NCBI GenBank assembly: GCA_016702335.1
Contig: JADJEF010000020.1
Span: forward strand, 1,364,001-1,428,000
Direction of reading: 5' to 3'
DNA from: Rhodocyclaceae bacterium
GTDB lineage: Bacteria > Pseudomonadota > Gammaproteobacteria > Burkholderiales > Rhodocyclaceae
Length of the DNA stretch: 64,000 bases
Shown here piece after piece: positions 61,183 through 64,000 of this stretch (position 1 is its first letter; the number at the start of each line of letters is the position of its first letter). The notes beneath the pieces are model-generated. The model had not been told where the DNA came from and searched no databases. It worked only from the letters and a program-made list of their open reading frames with translations. The translations under genes and the position numbers were made by a program.

Positions 61183-61830
61183 ATGAAAACCGCCGACTCC
61201 GCCACCCTGCAGGACGCCACCTACCAACGCCTGCGCCAATGGCTGACCGTGGGCCGGGTCGTGCCCGGCGAGCGTCTGAAGATCAAAGCGCTGGCTGAAA
61301 AGCTGGGCGTCGGGCAAATGCCGGTGCGCGCCGCGCTGCAGCGCCTCGCCGCCGAGGGCGCGCTGAAAAACGTGCCCAATGCCGGCGTCACTGTGCCCAA
61401 GCTCAGTCGCGCCGAGTTCGACGACATCCTCGCCACCCGCCTGCTGCTCGAAGGCGAAGCCGCCGAGCGCGGTGCCCGGCAACTGAGCGTGGCCGGCCGC
61501 CTCGATGCCGAGCGCCTGTCGCGCGACATGGCCAAGGCCATCGCCGAAAACCGGCTCGACGACTACCTCGATGCCAACGAAGCCTTCCACCTCCTGCTCT
61601 ACCGCGCCGCCGGCTCACCCCTGCTGCTCGACCTGATCGATACCGTGTGGATGCGCATCGGTCCGCTGTCGACCCGGCTCGACGAAGACCCGCACGTCTG
61701 GGCGAGCATGAACGACGCACACGAAGACATCGTCGCCGCGCTGCAGCGGCAGGACGCGGCGGCCGTGCGCCGGGGCATCGAGAAAGATCTGTTCTGCGCC
61801 GGGCAGTACCTGCGTAGCGCCTGCGACTGA
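61183..61830 (+). CDS. GntR family (FCD-type) transcriptional regulator
   Basis: 215 residues. The N-terminal winged helix is YQRLRQWLTVGRVVPGERLKIKALAEKLGVGQMPVRAALQRLAAEGAL. The C-terminal all-helical FCD ligand domain has RLLLEGEAAERGARQL, FHLLLYRAAGSPLLLDLI and HEDIVAALQRQDAAAVRRGIE. It is divergent from the glutamine-synthetase-like/aminotransferase operon, which it probably controls through the two TTTGATCAAA sites. ATG 61183 is preferred to 61135. Confidence 0.92.
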   Translation: MKTADSATLQDATYQRLRQWLTVGRVVPGERLKIKALAEKLGVGQMPVRAALQRLAAEGALKNVPNAGVTVPKLSRAEFDDILATRLLLEGEAAERGARQLSVAGRLDAERLSRDMAKAIAENRLDDYLDANEAFHLLLYRAAGSPLLLDLIDTVWMRIGPLSTRLDEDPHVWASMNDAHEDIVAALQRQDAAAVRRGIEKDLFCAGQYLRSACD

Positions 61831-61887
61831 GCCGCTGCGCGCCACAGGCTTGCACACCGGCCTTGATGTCCATTTGCGTTTGAAACA

Positions 61888-61914
61888 CCGCAAGTCGGCG
61901 CTGGCAACACGGCG
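61888..61914 (+). repeat. 27-bp dispersed repeat after the GntR gene
   Basis: CCGCAAGTCGGCGCTGG, then CAACAC, then GGCG; perfect consensus copy; intergenic. The rest of 61831-62040 holds no gene. Confidence 0.92.
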
Positions 61915-62040
61915 GTTGCAGCAAATACTTTGGGAAAGCATTCCGGCCAGGGCAATGTTGTGGAAGAATTGCCCTTCATCCGCGATTCTGCGGCTTTTTC
62001 CACTGCGTCGATTTGCGCGCGTTTGCCCTGAAGGAATGCC

Positions 62041-63831
62041 ATGCCCACCTATACCCCGCCCCTGCGTGACATGCAATTCGTTTTGCACGAAGTGCTGAAT
62101 GTGACAGACCACTTCCAGAAGATGCCGGCCTATGCCGAAGTCGACGCGGACACCATCAATGCGGTCATCGAGGCCGCCGGGCAGTTTGCCTCGGAGGTGA
62201 TAGCTCCGCTCAATGTCTCCGGTGACACGGAAGGCTGCCATCTTGACCCGGTGACGCATGCGGTGACCACGCCGAACGGCTTCAAGGAAGCCTACAAAAC
62301 CTTCGTGGAGGGGGGATGGCCCGCCTTGTCGTGTGATCCCGAGTATGGCGGGCAAGGGCTGCCGCACACGGTCAACCAGTGCCTGTACGAAATGTGCAAC
62401 TCGGCCAACCAGGCCTGGATGATGTACCCCGGCCTGTCGCATGGGGCCTACGAGTGTCTGCACGCCTACGGCACCCCCGAGCAGAAGAAAAAATACATGG
62501 CCAAGCTGACCAGCGGCGAGTGGACGGGCACCATGTGCCTGACCGAATCGCACTGTGGCACCGATCTGGGCATGTTGCGCACCAAGGCCGAGCCACAGCC
62601 TGACGGCACTTACAAGATCACCGGCAATAAAATTTTCATCTCGGCCGGCGAGCACGACATGACCGAGAACATCATTCACCTGGTGCTTGCGCGTCTGCCT
62701 GGCGCACCCAAGGGCTCCAAAGGCATTTCCCTGTTCGTGGTGCCCAAGATCAATGTCAATGACGATGGTTCGCTGGGCAGCCCGAACGGCATTCACTGCG
62801 GCGGCCTCGAGCACAAGATGGGCATCCATGGCAATGCCACTGCCCAGCTGGTGCTCGAAGATGCCAACGGTACGCTGGTGGGTCAGCCCAACAAAGGCCT
62901 GCAGGCGATGTTCGTGATGATGAACGCCGCGCGTCTGGGCGTGGGCGGCCAGTCGCTGGGCCTGACCGAAGCGGCACGCCAGGGAGCCGTGGCCTACGCC
63001 AAGGATCGCCTGCAAAGTCGCGCCCTGGCGGGCCCCAAGCACCCGGACAAGGAAGCCGACCCGATCATCGTGCACCCGGACGTACGCAAGATGCTGATGA
63101 TCGCCCGTGCCTACGCCGAAGGCGGGCGGGCACTGATCCTCTTCACTTCCTTGCAGATCGATCTCTCGCTGCATTCGCCGGATGAGACGACGCGCAAGCG
63201 CGCTGATGGTTACGTGACCTTCCTGACCCCGATCATCAAGGCGTTCCTGACCGACAATGCGCTGATGTCGACCTCGCACAGCATGCAGGTCTTCGGCGGC
63301 CATGGCTACATCAAGGAATGGGGCATGGAGCAGTTCGTGCGCGATGCCCGCATCAACATGACCTACGAGGGCACCAACACCATTCAGTCGCTCGATCTGC
63401 TCGGGCGCAAGGTGCTCGCAGACGGGGGCGCCAAGCTCAAGGAAATCGCCGGCCTGATTCAGGAGTTTTCCGAGCAGGAGATGAAAAATCCTGCCATGCA
63501 CGAATTCATTACGCCGCTGGCCTGGGCCGGTGAAAAGCTCAACAAGATCACCATGAATGTCGGCATGAAAGCCATGAAGGACCCCGATGAGGTGGGTGCC
63601 GTGGCGGTGGATTACCTGCGTATTTGCGGCCACCTGATTTATGGCTATTTCTGGGCGCGCATGGCGAGTGTGGCGCTGAAAAAGGTGGATTCGGGTGATC
63701 CGTTCTACAAGGCCAAGCTGATCACGGCGCGTTTCTACTTCGCCAAAATCTACCCGGAAATCTCGATGCTGGTGCGCACCATCGAAGCCGGCTCGGCGAC
63801 CCTGATGGAAATGGAAGAAGACTGGTTCTGA
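62041..63831 (+). CDS. Acyl-CoA dehydrogenase
   Basis: 596-residue flavoenzyme of the long acyl-CoA dehydrogenase group with an extra C-terminal domain. FAD/substrate segments include MCLTESHCGTDLGMLRTKAEP and ISAGEHDMTENIIHLVLARL. The later region has QVFGGHGYIKEWGMEQFVRDARINMTYEGTNTIQSLDLLGRKVL, which holds the catalytic Glu in YEGTN. It oxidises an acyl-CoA to the 2-enoyl-CoA; chain length is not predictable here. A strong terminator follows. Confidence 0.94.
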   Translation: MPTYTPPLRDMQFVLHEVLNVTDHFQKMPAYAEVDADTINAVIEAAGQFASEVIAPLNVSGDTEGCHLDPVTHAVTTPNGFKEAYKTFVEGGWPALSCDPEYGGQGLPHTVNQCLYEMCNSANQAWMMYPGLSHGAYECLHAYGTPEQKKKYMAKLTSGEWTGTMCLTESHCGTDLGMLRTKAEPQPDGTYKITGNKIFISAGEHDMTENIIHLVLARLPGAPKGSKGISLFVVPKINVNDDGSLGSPNGIHCGGLEHKMGIHGNATAQLVLEDANGTLVGQPNKGLQAMFVMMNAARLGVGGQSLGLTEAARQGAVAYAKDRLQSRALAGPKHPDKEADPIIVHPDVRKMLMIARAYAEGGRALILFTSLQIDLSLHSPDETTRKRADGYVTFLTPIIKAFLTDNALMSTSHSMQVFGGHGYIKEWGMEQFVRDARINMTYEGTNTIQSLDLLGRKVLADGGAKLKEIAGLIQEFSEQEMKNPAMHEFITPLAWAGEKLNKITMNVGMKAMKDPDEVGAVAVDYLRICGHLIYGYFWARMASVALKKVDSGDPFYKAKLITARFYFAKIYPEISMLVRTIEAGSATLMEMEEDWF

Positions 63832-63848
63832 GTCACCGGGCCTGAAAT

Positions 63849-63883
63849 AGCGGCGGGCCGGGTCTCCGGCCCGCCGCTTTCAC
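63849..63883 (+). terminator. Intrinsic terminator after the acyl-CoA dehydrogenase gene
   Basis: Perfect 13-bp stem AGCGGCGGGCCGG / CCGGCCCGCCGCT with GTCT loop, followed by TTCACTT. Confidence 0.85.
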
Positions 63884-63943
63884 TTCTGCGCCCGTCGCGA
63901 CTGATCCTGTAGACTGCGGCAGAGCGCTTCCAAACTGATTGCC

Positions 63944-64000
63944 GTGAGTGATGTTTCTGCCCTGATCGCCTGCCATGACTGCGACCTGCTGCAACGCAGG
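63944..64000 (+). CDS. pqiA: Start of paraquat-inducible protein A (PqiA), partial
   Basis: 19 codons from GTG 63944 to the window edge: VSDVSALIACHDCDLLQRR. The CHDCDLL motif is the first zinc-ribbon-like CxxC of PqiA membrane proteins, which work with MCE-domain PqiB in envelope lipid transport. Too short to say more. Confidence 0.7.
   Translation, partial: MSDVSALIACHDCDLLQRR

Noticed and set aside
5260..61914. 27-bp repeats as a CRISPR array or integron attC sites
   Set aside because: Copies are kilobases apart, in both orientations and often in genes; there is no cas gene or integrase, and no attC core (GTTRRRY) was found.
61615..63633. 672-aa minus-strand frame antisense to the acyl-CoA dehydrogenase
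   Set aside because: His/Gly-rich shadow of a well-supported plus-strand gene.

Overview
The window is a chromosomal replication-origin region of a betaproteobacterium, probably close to Rhodocyclales. This rests on gene order and protein character (atp operon - parB/parA - rsmG/mnmG - mnmE - yidC - yidD/rnpA/rpmH - dnaA - dnaN - gyrB, long GyrB, glnK-amtB, pilT-pilU) and is an inference. Genes left of about 12.1 kb are all on the minus strand and dnaA-dnaN-gyrB on the plus strand, so transcription diverges from the origin. A perfect parS (7549-7564) and clustered DnaA boxes next to an AT-rich stretch (13712-13890) fit an origin.

Layout. 1-3129: ATP synthase genes atpI-B-E-F-H-A (atpA cut by the window edge). 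3205-7387: parB, parA, rsmG, mnmG. 7573-12088: a TSUP permease, mnmE, yidC, yidD, rnpA, rpmH. 12324-17508: dnaA, dnaN, gyrB, ending in a perfect hairpin terminator. 17587-20359: a tRNA-Gly(CCC) gene interrupted in its anticodon stem by a complete-looking 2,699-nt group II intron. 20441-22516: sigma-54-type promoter, glnK, amtB. 22565-31351: GST, acyltransferase, photolyase, yqgE-ruvX-pyrB-pyrC' operon, a metzincin-like protease, a FliA-type sigma factor and a DnaQ/GIY-YIG nuclease. 31577-42710: a cell-envelope and signalling block (COG3014 lipoprotein, YcfL, LpoB, CsgG-like proteins, a Ser/Thr kinase, a cyclase-FHA protein), with proC-yggT-yggU on the other strand. 42903-49946: a twin-CX3C secreted protein, yggS, pilT, pilU, purU, a FimV-like protein and a TRIC channel. 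50018-57376: a CNB/receiver/histidine kinase/STAS signalling group, argS and a PIN toxin-antitoxin pair. 57487-64000: lgt, a class III aminotransferase and a glutamine-synthetase-like enzyme with a divergent GntR regulator, an acyl-CoA dehydrogenase and the start of pqiA.

The most unusual object is the intron. Joining its predicted exons gives a perfect 74-nt tRNA-Gly(CCC). The intron has GTGCG at its 5' end, a domain V, a domain VI with a bulged A seven nucleotides from the 3' end, and a reverse transcriptase/maturase with YADD and HNH motifs. Between its 5' ribozyme half and the maturase ORF it carries a second, intact tRNA-Gly with the same CCC anticodon. The element therefore both breaks a tRNA gene and brings a working replacement for it.

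The second unusual feature is a dispersed 27-bp repeat, CCGCAAGTCGGCGCTGG + six variable bases (YRNNAC) + GGCG. There are eleven near-full copies and one partial copy. Seven lie within genes (rsmG, mnmE, phr, pyrC', the protease gene, yggU, lgt), where 27 bp equals nine codons and the frame stays open. In yggU the repeat is part of a larger structured insertion.
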